Below, piece by piece: positions 16,096 to 25,334 of a stretch of 32,631 bases of DNA. The translations under genes were made by a program, and so were the position numbers. Position 1 is the stretch's first letter, and every line of letters begins with the position of its first letter. The notes under the pieces are model-generated. The model was not told the DNA's origin, did not search any database, and worked only from the letters and a program-made list of their open reading frames with translations. The stretch is from Actinomycetes bacterium (lineage in GTDB: Bacteria > Actinomycetota > Acidimicrobiia > Acidimicrobiales > CADCSY01). The stretch spans positions 1 to 32,631 of the forward strand of contig JAODBP010000015.1 in NCBI GenBank assembly GCA_025464025.1. The letters are read 5' to 3'.

Positions 16096-19000
16096 TCGAG
16101 CGGGTTGCCGTAGCGGTGCCGGGTCTCGCTGATCGCCTGCTCCCGCACCCAACGGAGCAGCTCGATCCGCCCGTGGCCGACGACCTCGCTGTCGTCGACG
16201 TCGAGCCCGGCGGCGAGGGCGGCCAGCCGCAGCTCGTCGCTCACCGCCCCGAGCGCCCGCATGCGGTCGAGGTCGAGGGTGCCGAGGCGGGCAGCCAGCG
16301 TCGAGTCGTCCTCCTCGACCGCCCGTGACACGGTGATCGGCGTGCCGACGACGGCGGCGGCCTCCCGGCACCAGGCCTCGGCCCGCTCCGGCGCGCCGAC
16401 CCCGACACGCACGAGGATGCCCCGGCGGAAGGGCCGGTGGCGGAGCACGTTGCGCTCGGCTCGCAGGCCGCTGGCGTCGTGCTCGCGCCCGAGCTCGCCG
16501 TCCCACCACTCGCGGTAGGAGGGGGTGTCGTCGGTCGAGCGCCACCGGCCCAGCGTCAGCACGTAGCTGGGGCCGCCGGCCTTGGCCGTCGGGCCGACCG
16601 TCGACCGCTTCCAGCCCCCGAACGGCTGGCGCCGGACGATGGCGCCGGTCGTGTGGCGGTTCACGTAGAGGTTGCCGGCCTCGACCCGGTCGAGCCAGGT
16701 GGCCACCTCGGCCGGGTCGAGCGACTGGATGCCGGCCGTCAGCCCGTAGGCCGGCGCGTTCTGCAGGGCGATGGCCTCGTCGAGCGAGGCGGCCCGCAGG
16801 AGGCCGAGCACCGGGCCGAAGCACTCGGTGAGGTGGAACGGCGAGCCCGGCGCCACCCCGAGCTTGACGCCGGGCGACCACTGGAGCCCGGCGTCGTCGA
16901 GGCGGCGGGGCTCCACCAACCACGACTCCCCCGGATCGAGCCGGGTGAGGGCGTCGGCCAGCGGCCCCTCCGGCGGGCGGATCAACGGACCCATGCGGGT
17001 GCGGAGCTCGGTGGCCGGACCCACCACCAGGCTGCGCACGGCGTCCGCCAACGACCGGAGGAACCGCGGGTCGTCGTACACCGACGCCTCGAGGATCCCG
17101 AGGCTGGCGGCCGAGCACTTCTGCCCGGCGTGGCCGAACGCCGATCGGACGAGGATCCGCACGGCGTCATCGAGGTCGGCGGCGGCGGTGACGACGATGG
17201 CGTTCTTCCCGCTCGTCTCGGCGTGGAGGCGGCGCCCCGGCGCCCACTCGAGGAAGCGCCGAGCCGTGTCGTAGGCCCCGGTGAGGATCACCGCGTCGAC
17301 GTCGGGGTGGCTGACGAGGCGGCGGCCGGCATCGTCGTCGGCGCACGGCAGGAGCTGGAGGAGGTCGGGCGGCACGCCCGCCTCCCAGCAGCACTCGGCC
17401 AGGAGCCGGCCGATGCCCGCCGACTCGGGCGCCGGCTTGAGGATCACGGCGCTGCCCGCGGCCAGGGCGGCGAGCACGCCGCCGGCCGGGATGGCGAGCG
17501 GGAAGTTCCACGGCGACGCGACCACGACCACCCGGTACGGCTCGAAGGCGAGGCCCTCGGCCGTGAGCTGCTCGACGGTGTCGATCGAGGTTGCGTACCA
17601 GCGGGCGAAGTCGACGGCCTCGGAGACCTCGGGGTCACCCTCGCCGACGGTCTTGCCCGTCTGCTGGGCCATGGCGGCGAGGAGCCGACCCCGGTCGGCG
17701 GCGAGCACCTCGGCGACGCGGTGCAGCATCGCCCGCCGGTCGTCGGGCACCGTTGCGGCTCGGGCCCGGGCCACGGCGGCGTCGACCACGGCGATGGTGA
17801 CCGGCTCGACGGTCGACGGCACGACCTCGGCCAGGCAGCCGGCGATCCACGCCCGGTTGGCCGCGATCGACCAGTCGGTGTCCGGCTCGTTGGCGAACGG
17901 CTCGCCCACCGGGAAGCGGCGGACCTCGGTCGCCCGGTCCTGCGTCCGCCTCGGCCTGCTCGACACCGTGTCGCGGTCGTGGAGGGCCCGGCGGAACCGG
18001 TCGACCTCGGTGCGCCAGGCCGCCGAGCCGGGTTCGAGGTCGAAGGCAGCGCGGAGGAAGTTCTCGGGCGCCGTGTTCTCGTCGAGCCGGCGCACGAGGT
18101 AGGCGATGGCCGAGCGGAAGTCGTCCCGGCCCACCACCGGGGCGTAGAGCAGCAGGGCGCCAGCGACCGCCCGCACGGCCCGGGCCTCGCCCTCGGCCAT
18201 CCCCTCGAGCATCTCCAGCTCGACCCGGTCGTCGCCGAGCGACAGGGCCCACGCCACGTCGAGCAGGTTGTGGCTGGCCACCCCGACCCGCACGGCGCCG
18301 GCCCACCGGTCGTCGAGCGCCAGCTCGACCAGTCGCTTGTAGTTCGCGTCGACCTCGGCCTTCGTCTCGTACGGCGCCTGGGGCCAGCCGTGGAGCTCGG
18401 CCTCGACCCGCTCCATGGCCAGGTTGGCGCCCTTCACGACGCGGACCTTGATCCTCCCGCCGCTCCGGGCGTGGCGGTCGGCGGCCCACCGGCAGAGGTC
18501 GGCGAGCACGTCGACCGAGTCGGGCAGGTAGGCCTGGAGCACGATGCCGGCATCGCGGTCGGCGAAGGCGGGCTCGTCGAGCACCCGGCGGAACACCTCG
18601 GCGGTGAGGTGCAGGTCGCGGTGCTCCTCCATGTCGAGGTTCACGAACTTCTCGCCGGCTGCCCGGTAGAGCACCCGGAGCGGCTCCGCGATGCGGGCGA
18701 CCTCGTCGTCGAAGGCCAGCACGTCGAGCTGGGCGCACAGCGCCGAGATCTTCACCGACACGTAGTCGACGTCGGGCCGGCGGAGGACCTCCTCGACCGC
18801 GGTGAGCCGCCGAGCCGCCTCGTCGTCGCCGAGGATCGCTTCGCCGAGCACGTTGACGTTCAGCCGGAAGCCGGCGGCCCGGCGCCGAGCCAGGTGACGC
18901 CCGAGCGGTCGGTCCTCAGCCGGGAGGATCACGCCGGCCGACTCCCGACGCAGCCGGGCCTCGACGAGCGGCAGCACGAGCGACGGCGCGGCCGGCGCCA

Positions 19001-19286
19001 CTCGGGCACCGACCGCCAGGGAGAGCCGGTCGAGGGGGCCGAGGTAGGCCGGCACCCCCCGGTCGGCGACCAGGTCGGCGAAGCGGCGGGCGGCCCGGCG
19101 CCGATCGACGATGCGCACCACGCCGTCGGTCAGGGCGAGGGTGAACGACCGCCCGCCGGGATCGGCCAGCAGCCGGGCGAGCCGGGCCCGCCGCCGCCGG
19201 GCCGAGCGCGGCTCCCGGCGGCGGGCGTCGACCAGGAGCTGCTCGGCCCGGGCGATCGCCCGGGCGCCGATCTCGTCGTCGTCCAC
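16092..19286 (-). CDS. putA: Bifunctional proline dehydrogenase / 1-pyrroline-5-carboxylate dehydrogenase
   Basis: 1064 residues from GTG 19286, with GGGAGG upstream as Shine-Dalgarno. Residues about 60-440 are the FAD-dependent proline dehydrogenase barrel: VSVKISALCAQ, FVNLDMEEHRDLHLT, VLQAYLPDSVDVL, RVVKGANLAMERVEAELHGW, YETKAEVDANYKRLVE. Residues about 490-970 are an NAD+-dependent aldehyde dehydrogenase with general base E690 (HAETSGKNAIVV), catalytic C724 (GHAGQKCSAAS), and the P5CDH-type VNRHTTGAIVRRQPFGGWK. Together they oxidise proline to glutamate at the membrane face. There is no N-terminal ribbon-helix-helix domain, so it should not double as a repressor. The last ~95 residues are an extra C-terminal segment. 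It lies 30 bases after the DEAD-box gene on the same strand, and the two are possibly co-transcribed, although a TAGCGT box lies in the gap. Confidence 0.93.
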   Translation of the reverse strand: MDDDEIGARAIARAEQLLVDARRREPRSARRRRARLARLLADPGGRSFTLALTDGVVRIVDRRRAARRFADLVADRGVPAYLGPLDRLSLAVGARVAPAAPSLVLPLVEARLRRESAGVILPAEDRPLGRHLARRRAAGFRLNVNVLGEAILGDDEAARRLTAVEEVLRRPDVDYVSVKISALCAQLDVLAFDDEVARIAEPLRVLYRAAGEKFVNLDMEEHRDLHLTAEVFRRVLDEPAFADRDAGIVLQAYLPDSVDVLADLCRWAADRHARSGGRIKVRVVKGANLAMERVEAELHGWPQAPYETKAEVDANYKRLVELALDDRWAGAVRVGVASHNLLDVAWALSLGDDRVELEMLEGMAEGEARAVRAVAGALLLYAPVVGRDDFRSAIAYLVRRLDENTAPENFLRAAFDLEPGSAAWRTEVDRFRRALHDRDTVSSRPRRTQDRATEVRRFPVGEPFANEPDTDWSIAANRAWIAGCLAEVVPSTVEPVTIAVVDAAVARARAATVPDDRRAMLHRVAEVLAADRGRLLAAMAQQTGKTVGEGDPEVSEAVDFARWYATSIDTVEQLTAEGLAFEPYRVVVVASPWNFPLAIPAGGVLAALAAGSAVILKPAPESAGIGRLLAECCWEAGVPPDLLQLLPCADDDAGRRLVSHPDVDAVILTGAYDTARRFLEWAPGRRLHAETSGKNAIVVTAAADLDDAVRILVRSAFGHAGQKCSAASLGILEASVYDDPRFLRSLADAVRSLVVGPATELRTRMGPLIRPPEGPLADALTRLDPGESWLVEPRRLDDAGLQWSPGVKLGVAPGSPFHLTECFGPVLGLLRAASLDEAIALQNAPAYGLTAGIQSLDPAEVATWLDRVEAGNLYVNRHTTGAIVRRQPFGGWKRSTVGPTAKAGGPSYVLTLGRWRSTDDTPSYREWWDGELGREHDASGLRAERNVLRHRPFRRGILVRVGVGAPERAEAWCREAAAVVGTPITVSRAVEEDDSTLAARLGTLDLDRMRALGAVSDELRLAALAAGLDVDDSEVVGHGRIELLRWVREQAISETRHRYGNPLD

Positions 19287-19316
19287 GCCGCCTCCCGGGG
19301 CGACGCTACCGAGTGA

Positions 19317-20807
19317 TCAGCGGCTGCGGCGGCGAGCCGGCTGGGCGCCGGCGCGAGCCTCGAGCTCCTTGCGAGTGCGGGCCGGGGCGTTGGGGTTGCT
19401 GCGCTTCGGGCCACCCTGGCTCGGGCTGCCCGACTGCTTCGGCCCGCCGTTGCGGCCGCGGCCACCTCGGGGTCCGGCGGCCTGGCGAGGGGCCTGCTCG
19501 ACGACGGGGGGCGGCGTGACGTAGGGCGCCGCCGGGCCGACGAGCGTCTCGATCTCGCGGGCCCCGGGCACGACGTCGACCATGCTCGGCCGGATGCCGG
19601 CCTGCTTGGCCAGGTTCCGCACGTCGCGGGCCTGGTCGGGCAGGGAGATGGTCACCACGGCACCGCCGGCGCCGGCGCGGGCCGTGCGGCCCGAGCGGTG
19701 CAGGTAGGCCTTGTGCTCGGTCGGCGGGTCGACGTGCACGACCAGCGCCACGTCGTCGACGTGGATGCCGCGGGCGGCGATGTCGGTGGCCACGAGGACC
19801 TTGGCGCTGCCGTCGGTGAAGGCGGCGAGGTTGCGCTCGCGGGCGACCTGGCTGAGGTTGCCGTGCAGCTCGACGGCCGGGATGCCGGCCTGGGTGAGCT
19901 GCTTGGCCAGCTTCTTCGCCGTGTGCTTGGTGCGCATGAAGAGGAGGCAGCGGTCCAGGCCGGCGGCCAGCTCGTGCACGACGGCGGGCTTGTCGGCGGC
20001 CGACACGTTGAACACGTGGTGGGTCATCGTCGACACCTGGGCCACGGCGGGGTCGACCGAGTGGGTCGTCGGCGAGTGGAGGTAGCGCTTCACGAGCACG
20101 TCGACGCCGTTGTCGAGCGTGGCCGAGAACAGCATGCGCTGGCCCTTCTCGGGGGTGTGGTCGAGGATGCGCTTCACCGTCGGCAGGAAGCCGAGGTCGG
20201 CCATGTGGTCGGCCTCGTCGAGCACGGTGATCTCCACGGCGCGGAGGTCGCAGTGGCGCTGGTTGATGAGGTCCTCGAGCCGGCCGGGGCAGGCGATGAG
20301 GATGTCGATGCCGCGCGAGAGGGCCTTGACCTGCGGGCCCTGCCCGACACCGCCGAAGACAGTGGCCGAGGTGAGCCCGGCGGCGGTGGCGAGGGGCTCG
20401 ACGACGGCGTGGACCTGGTTGGCCAGCTCGCGGGTCGGGACGAGCACGAGGGCCCGGGCCTGGTGGGGGCGGCGGATGCCACCGGCGAGGCGGGCGACGA
20501 GCGGGAGGCTGAACGCGAGGGTCTTGCCGCTGCCCGTGCGACCGCGGCCGAGGACGTCCTTGCCGGCGAGCGTGTCGGGCAGGGTGGCGACCTGGATCGG
20601 GAAGGGGGCCTCGAGGCCCTGCTTGACGAGGGCGGCGATCAGCGGCTTGGGCACGCCGAGCTCGCCCCAGGTCTTGCCCTGGACGGGCGCCTCGGAGATG
20701 GCGACGGGCTCCTGGAAGCCGGCCGGCTCGCGCTCGGCGGCGCGCGGGGTGGGGGACGGACGACCCGCACCGCGCCGACGGCGCGAGGGGTTCTGGGTGG
20801 TGCTCAC
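19317..20807 (-). CDS. DEAD-box ATP-dependent RNA helicase
   Basis: 496 residues from GTG 20807; AAGGAA 8 bases upstream supports this start over the longer open frame. After a basic N-terminal tail (SRRRRGAGRPSPTPR) come the Q motif (PFPIQVATLP, 68-77), Walker A GRTGSGKT (89-96), motif Ia PTRELANQ (124-131), DEAD box VLDEADHM (195-202), SAT motif (MLFSATLDNG), and the second RecA lobe with ATDIAARGIHVDD and motif VI HRSGRTARAG. The C-terminal ~75 residues are low-complexity Arg/Gly/Asn/Pro (RGGRGRNGG), as in RhlE-like helicases that bind RNA through such tails. The likely role is rRNA/mRNA unwinding in ribosome assembly or cold adaptation. It is divergent from the MMPL gene over 217 bases in which I found no clear operator. 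Confidence 0.92.
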   Translation of the reverse strand: MSTTQNPSRRRRGAGRPSPTPRAAEREPAGFQEPVAISEAPVQGKTWGELGVPKPLIAALVKQGLEAPFPIQVATLPDTLAGKDVLGRGRTGSGKTLAFSLPLVARLAGGIRRPHQARALVLVPTRELANQVHAVVEPLATAAGLTSATVFGGVGQGPQVKALSRGIDILIACPGRLEDLINQRHCDLRAVEITVLDEADHMADLGFLPTVKRILDHTPEKGQRMLFSATLDNGVDVLVKRYLHSPTTHSVDPAVAQVSTMTHHVFNVSAADKPAVVHELAAGLDRCLLFMRTKHTAKKLAKQLTQAGIPAVELHGNLSQVARERNLAAFTDGSAKVLVATDIAARGIHVDDVALVVHVDPPTEHKAYLHRSGRTARAGAGGAVVTISLPDQARDVRNLAKQAGIRPSMVDVVPGAREIETLVGPAAPYVTPPPVVEQAPRQAAGPRGGRGRNGGPKQSGSPSQGGPKRSNPNAPARTRKELEARAGAQPARRRSR

Positions 20808-21024
20808 TAGGTGGTTCCTTCGAGTGCTGGAGGGTGGCCGGCGCGACGCGTCGTAGCGGCGACCATCGGAACCTGAGGCCGCCGATCGGCGACGCCATCG
20901 CAAAGGCTCCACAGGCAGCGTACCGCAATGAGAGAATTCCCAGGTTCATCGGTGAGTTCTCGGGCGGCGGCCCGTCTCAACCGGTGGATCGGGCACCCTG
21001 CCCCTCACCCCCTGGGAGACATCT

Positions 21025-23340
21025 GTGTTCGCTCGACTTGGTCCGTGGTGCCACGACCGCCGTTGGCTCGTCCTCATCGTCTGGGTCGTGGTCCTGATCG
21101 GCATCAACGGCGTCGCCGGCGTCGTCGGCAACGACTTCAAGAACGACTTCAACCTGCCGAACGTCGAGTCCAAGCAGGGCCTCGACCTCCTCAACGATCG
21201 CTACGGCGGCCAGGGTGCCGGTCTGGTGGGCACGGTCGTGTTCGAGGCCGACCAGGGCGTCGACGACGCCCAGGTGAAGTCGGCCATGACGAAGCTGTTC
21301 GCCGACATCGCCGAGATCAAGGACGTCCGCCGGGTCGGCAGCCCCTACGACGCCGGGCTCGAGCGCCAGGTGTCGAAGTCGGGGAAGGTCGCCTACGCCG
21401 AGGTCGAGTTCTCCGAGCACACCAAGTTCACCCGGATCGCCAAGGTCCGTGACCAGATCAAGGACGAGCTCCCGAAGGTCGACGGCCTCCGGATCGAGCT
21501 GGGCAGCTTTGTCTTCGCCGAGTTCGAAGCGCCCCAGACCGAGGCGCTCGGCCTGGCCTTCGCCATCGTCATCCTGATCCTGGCCTTCGGCTCGGTGCTG
21601 GCCATGGGCCTGCCGGTGGTCGTCGCCCTGTTCGGCATCTTCATCGGCGGCGCCATCACCACGCTGCTCAGCCAGACGTTGTCGGTTCCCGACTTCGCCA
21701 CGTTCCTCGGGATCATGATCGGCCTCGGCGTCGGCATCGACTACGCGCTGCTGATCGTCACCCGGTACCGCGAGCAGCTCCACGCCGGCCACACCGTGCG
21801 GGAGTCGGTGCAGGTCGCCATGGACACCGCTGGCCGCTCCGTGCTCTTCGCCGGCGGCACCGTGGTGATCTCGCTCCTCGGCATGCTGGTGATGGGCGTC
21901 AAGTTCGTGCAGGGCCTGTCGGTCGCCGCCGCCTTCACCGTCGCCGTCACCGTCCTCGCCTCCCTCACCCTGCTGCCCGCCATCCTCGGCTTCGCCGGTG
22001 AGAAGGTCGAGCGCACCCGCCTGCGCGGCCTCCTCGCCTCCGGCTTCGCCGCCGTCGCCCTCATCGGCGTCGGTCTCGGCGTGCCCGTCCTGACCGGGAT
22101 CGGCGCCCTCCTGGCCGTCGTCACGCTCATCGCCGGCACCGGCCTCGGCTGGCTGAAGAAGGAGGTCCACCCGTCCCGACCGAAGCCGCGACGCGAGACC
22201 CTCGCCTACCGGTGGAGCCGCGTGATCCAGCACCGGCCGTGGCGGGCGACGATCATCGGGACCGTGGTCCTGCTGGCCCTGGCCGCCCCGGTGCTGGGCC
22301 TGCGCCTCGGCTTCTCCGACGAGAGCAACTTCAAGGAGAGCACGTCCACCAAGAAGGCCTACAACCTCCTCGTCGACGGGTTCGGTCCCGGCTTCAACGG
22401 CCCGATCCTGCTCGTGGCCAAGCTGCCGGCGGGCACCAACATCGACGACCTCGCCCCGGTGGCCGCCGCTGTCGCCGCCGACCCCGGCGTCGCCTTCGTG
22501 TCGCCGGCCGTGCCCGACGACCCGGCCAAGCCGACCGCCGTGCTGTGGAACGTGGCGCCGACCACCGGCCCCCAGGACGAGGCGACCACCAAGCTCGTCC
22601 ACCGGCTGCGCGACGACGTCCTGCCGCCGGTGGAGCAGGCCACCGGCCTCGACATCAAGGCCAGCGGCGGCGTGGCCGTGAACGTCGACTTCGCCACCTT
22701 CCTGTCGGGCCGCCTGCCGTGGTTCTTCGCCGCCGTGCTGCTGCTGTCGTTCCTGCTGCTGATGGCGGTGTTCCGGTCGCTGCTGGTGCCCCTGAAGGCC
22801 GTGATCATGAACCTGCTGTCGATCGGCGCCTCCTACGGGATCATCGTGGCCCTGTTCCAGTGGGGCTGGCTGAGCGACATCACCAAGGTCCAGCCGGCGC
22901 CCATATAGCCGTGGATGCCGATGATGCTGTTCGCCATCGTCTTCGGCCTCTCGATGGACTACGAGGTGTTCCTGCTGTCCCGGGTACGCGAGGAGTGGCA
23001 TCGCACGGGCGACAGCCGCACGTCGGTGGCCGACGGCCTGGCCAGCACGGCCAAGGTCATCACCGCGGCGGCGGCGATCATGGTCGTGGTCTTCGGCGCC
23101 TTCCTGCTGGAGAACGACCGCACCGTCAAGCTGATGGGCACCGGCCTGGCCACGGCGATCCTGCTCGACGCCACCATCGTCCGCATGCTGCTGGTGCCGG
23201 CCACCATGGAGCTGCTGGGCGACAAGAACTGGTGGCTGCCCCGCTGGCTCGACCGCCTGCTGCCGAACATCGACGTCGAGGGCCACGCCGACGCGCTGCC
23301 GGACGACGACGATGCCGACGAGCCGGTGCTCGTCGGCTGA
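21025..23340 (+). pseudogene. MMPL-family membrane transporter interrupted by an in-frame TAG
   Basis: GTG 21025 with GGGAGA upstream opens an RND/MMPL transporter. TM1 is near residue 15-35 (WLVLIVWVVVLIGINGVAGV), a periplasmic domain follows, then a membrane block including GIDYALLIVTRYREQ and FAGGTVVISLLGML, then a second half after residue 400. The frame meets TAG at 22906-22908 (627 residues) and then continues in the same frame for 143 codons, starting PWMPMMLFAIVFGLSMDYEV, the most conserved part of the second half. Family members read PIEP-type residues here, so I infer that ATC GAG became ATA TAG. Without the tail, the last four or five membrane segments are lost. Without the stop the protein would be 771 residues, a normal MMPL length. 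ATG 22915 could in theory restart the second piece. TAG ends several intact genes here, so recoding is unlikely; a sequencing error is possible. Confidence 0.85.
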
Positions 23341-23364
23341 GCTGCTTCGCCCGCTCGCTGCTGC

Positions 23365-24438
23365 TCAGGCCCAGGTGGGCAGGGGTCGCCGCGAGCGGGC
23401 GGCGCGCCGCACGGCGGCGAGGTCGGCGAGGGCAAGCCGCTGGGCGCGGATCGACTCGTCGAGCTCGTGGCGGGCCGCCTCGATGCGGGCCTCGAGGACG
23501 TGGCGGCGGGCGGTGAGGGCGTCGGCCACGTCGGTGCCGAACGCGGCCAGCCGCTCGCTGGCCACCTGCCACCGGGCCCGGAAGTCGCCGAGGTCGAAGC
23601 GACCGTGCCCGGCCAGGTCGCGGGCGAGGATCGCCGCGGTGGGCGTCTTCAGGTCGTGCACGACGCCGACCCGGGCGAGCAGCCAGAGGGCGTAGTAGCT
23701 GGGGTCCCACTGGTACCAGCGGAACGACTGCCGGGCACTGGCCTGGTAGTGGTGGTGGTTGTTGTGCCAGCCCTCGCCGTTGGTGAGCAGGGCGATGACG
23801 AGCGAGTTCCGGCTGGTGTCGCTGGTGAGGTAGCGGCGGCGGCCGACGACGTGGGCCAGTGAGTTCACGAGGAACGTGCCGTGCCAGAGCAGCACGGTGG
23901 AGAGGCCGAAGCCGATGACGAGCCCGGCCCAGCCGCCGACGGCGAAGGTGATCACGGCGAGGCCGAGCGGGCCGACCCAGTCGTGGCGGTCGAGCCAGCG
24001 CAGCTCGGGGAACTTGGCCAGGTCCTTCACCGCGTCGAAGTCGGTGGCGCCGTAGCGGTCGCAGAGGATCCAGCCCACGTGGCTCCACCAGAACCCGCGG
24101 ATCGGCGAGTGGACGTCGCGCTCCGTGTCGGACCAGCGGTGGTGGTGGCGGTGGTGGGCGGCCCACCACAGCGGGCCGCGCTGCATGGCCGTGGCGCCGC
24201 CCAGCGCCAGGAGGAACTGCACCGGACGGCCGACGCGGTAGGAGCGGTGGGAGAAGTAGCGGTGGTAGCCGGCGGTGATGAAGAACATGCGCCCGAAGTA
24301 GAGGACCGCCGCCATGGTCAGCGCCCGCACCGGCACACCGGTCCAGAGCATGGCCAGCGGGAGCAGGTGGAAGGCGAGGAAGGGTGCCGAGCTGACCCAG
24401 TTGAGGCGCTCGTCGGCGGGGCGGCGGGATCGAGGCAC
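23365..24438 (-). CDS. Acyl-CoA (delta-9-type) fatty acid desaturase
   Basis: 357 residues. All three histidine boxes of membrane di-iron desaturases are present: HRYFSH (59-64), HHRHHH (95-100) and HNNHHH (225-230). They are spaced between hydrophobic segments at about 18-55, 75-90, 155-195 and 210-220. The enzyme would insert a cis double bond into membrane fatty acyl chains, needing O2 and an electron donor, at the cytoplasmic membrane. The C-terminal ~80 residues are a long charged helix (LEARIEAARHELDESIRAQR) and are longer than in the minimal enzyme. Start GTG 24438 follows a possible -10 box TAGGGT by 6 bases, implying a leaderless mRNA, and a 22-base palindrome overlaps that promoter. 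It is convergent with the broken MMPL gene and 57 bases downstream of the JAB-like gene. Confidence 0.9.
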   Translation of the reverse strand: MPRSRRPADERLNWVSSAPFLAFHLLPLAMLWTGVPVRALTMAAVLYFGRMFFITAGYHRYFSHRSYRVGRPVQFLLALGGATAMQRGPLWWAAHHRHHHRWSDTERDVHSPIRGFWWSHVGWILCDRYGATDFDAVKDLAKFPELRWLDRHDWVGPLGLAVITFAVGGWAGLVIGFGLSTVLLWHGTFLVNSLAHVVGRRRYLTSDTSRNSLVIALLTNGEGWHNNHHHYQASARQSFRWYQWDPSYYALWLLARVGVVHDLKTPTAAILARDLAGHGRFDLGDFRARWQVASERLAAFGTDVADALTARRHVLEARIEAARHELDESIRAQRLALADLAAVRRAARSRRPLPTWA

Positions 24439-24445
24439 CGGCGCA

Positions 24446-24467
24446 CCCTACCGACCAGTAGGTAGGG
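24446..24467. promoter_or_regulatory. Palindromic operator overlapping the desaturase promoter
   Basis: CCCTACC (24446-24452) and GGTAGGG (24461-24467) are exact complements around an 8-base centre that itself contains AC..GT in register, so 18 of 22 bases are symmetric. On the minus strand the right-hand end supplies TAGGGT, a TANNNT -10 box 6 bases before GTG 24438. A repressor bound here would directly block the promoter. TetR-type regulators of lipid genes use sites of this size, but no such gene lies next to it. Confidence 0.6.
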
Positions 24468-24495
24468 AGAGAGGTCGGCGTGGCCGCCGGCTCGA

Positions 24496-24882
24496 TCAGG
24501 CCGCCCACGCCGGCGCCGGCCCGGCCTCGTCGGCCAGCGACAGCACGCCGCCGCCGTCGACGAAGACGAGCCAGTCGAACAGGGCCAGGCCCCGGCCGGC
24601 GTGGCGGGCGAGCATCATCCGCCAGCAGGCGAGCTCGTCCTCGGTCACCGCAGGGGGGCCGGGCCGGCGGGTGGCGAGCACGAGCCGGTTGCCGGGCTCG
24701 TCGCCGATGGCCATGAGCAGGATGCCGTCGATGCGCTCGACGCCCTCGGGCGGGACGTCGCCGGCGATGGGCAGCGCCAGCTTGGCCGGGCCGTCGACGA
24801 GGGCGACGAGGCGGTCGGGACCGAGGGCGACCTCGGCCAGGGCGATGGCGTCCTCGGTCGAGGACAGGGTGGTGGGCAGCAC
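24496..24882 (-). CDS. JAB/RadC-like domain protein lacking metal-binding histidines
   Basis: 128 residues from GTG 24882 with a strong GGAGGA about 6 bases upstream. The core strand-helix pattern IDGILLMAIGDEPGNRLVLA ... PAVTEDELACWRMML ... GLALFDWLVFVDGGGVLSLAD follows the layout of RadC/JAB (MPN) proteins, where the middle would read H-x-H-P-S-G-x-x-x-P-S-x-x-D. Here the corresponding stretch is TRRPGPPAVTED, without histidines, so a JAMM metallopeptidase or nuclease activity is not expected. The assignment rests on layout and the DWLVF strand only and is tentative; an unrelated small alpha/beta protein is the alternative. It has its own PafBC-like promoter, consistent with the DNA-damage link of RadC-type proteins. 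Confidence 0.6.
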   Translation of the reverse strand: MLPTTLSSTEDAIALAEVALGPDRLVALVDGPAKLALPIAGDVPPEGVERIDGILLMAIGDEPGNRLVLATRRPGPPAVTEDELACWRMMLARHAGRGLALFDWLVFVDGGGVLSLADEAGPAPAWAA

Positions 24883-24938
24883 GAGCTTCCTCCGCAGGAG
24901 CGGTCACACGGTCGGGGGAAGCGAGCGGTGCAGCGGTC

Positions 24939-24960
24939 ACGGTAGCGACGGGGTGCGACG
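24939..24960 (-). promoter_or_regulatory. PafBC/RecA-NDp-like promoter of the JAB/RadC-like gene
   Basis: On the minus strand: CGTCGCAC, exactly 8 bases, TACCGT. The first base departs from the TGTCR consensus. A leader of about 50 bases with GGAGGA precedes GTG 24882. The 8-base spacer begins with CCC, as in three of the other four copies. Confidence 0.45.
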
Positions 24961-25034
24961 CCGACCAGAGGTGCGGCACAGGTCGTCAGCATCGTGACGC
25001 AGGAATGAAATGACATGAAAGAGAACTGGGCGGT

Positions 25035-25334
25035 GTGGCCGGGTCGTTCTCGATCAGCACCGATGCCCTGACCTGTGCGGCTGGCATCACCGGTGGCGGG
25101 GCGTGCGACCTGGGCATCGCCCTCGCCTCGCTCCGCCAGGAGCTCGACGCCCACCACCACCCCTGGGGCGACGACGAGCAGGGCCGCTCGTTCCAGGGCC
25201 GCCACCAGCCCGACGCCGGCCAGGTCGAGGGCTCGATCGACCACCTCGTCCGGGCCATCGAGTCGACGGTCGCCGCGCTGCACGCGATGGCCCTCGGCTA
25301 CGACGTGGCCGAGACGGCATCGGCGATCCGATGA
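25035..25334 (+). CDS. WXG100/ESX-like small helical protein, partner of the downstream toxin
   Basis: 99 residues from GTG 25035. The sequence is mostly helical, with a central turn motif WGDDEQGRSF (44-53), the counterpart of the W-x-G turn and the WG-D--G-xF pattern in ESX/type VII-associated small proteins. A second amphipathic helix follows (VEGSIDHLVRAIESTVAALH). It has no signal peptide. Its stop overlaps the next gene's start in ATGA (25331-25334). In type VII polymorphic-toxin loci such a protein binds the helical N-terminal domain of the toxin and helps it reach the secretion machine; that role is inferred here from position and shape. No ESX/T7SS machinery gene lies in the window. 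The Shine-Dalgarno site is weak. Confidence 0.7.
   Translation: MAGSFSISTDALTCAAGITGGGACDLGIALASLRQELDAHHHPWGDDEQGRSFQGRHQPDAGQVEGSIDHLVRAIESTVAALHAMALGYDVAETASAIR

Noticed and set aside
16437..19316. Long + strand open frame opposite PutA
   Set aside because: Antisense shadow; the putA motifs are complete on the other strand and this frame has no recognisable domain.
22906..22908. TAG read as an amino acid (recoded amber) in the MMPL gene
   Set aside because: TAG is the ordinary stop of several intact genes here and no recoding structure is seen after it; mutation or sequencing error is simpler.
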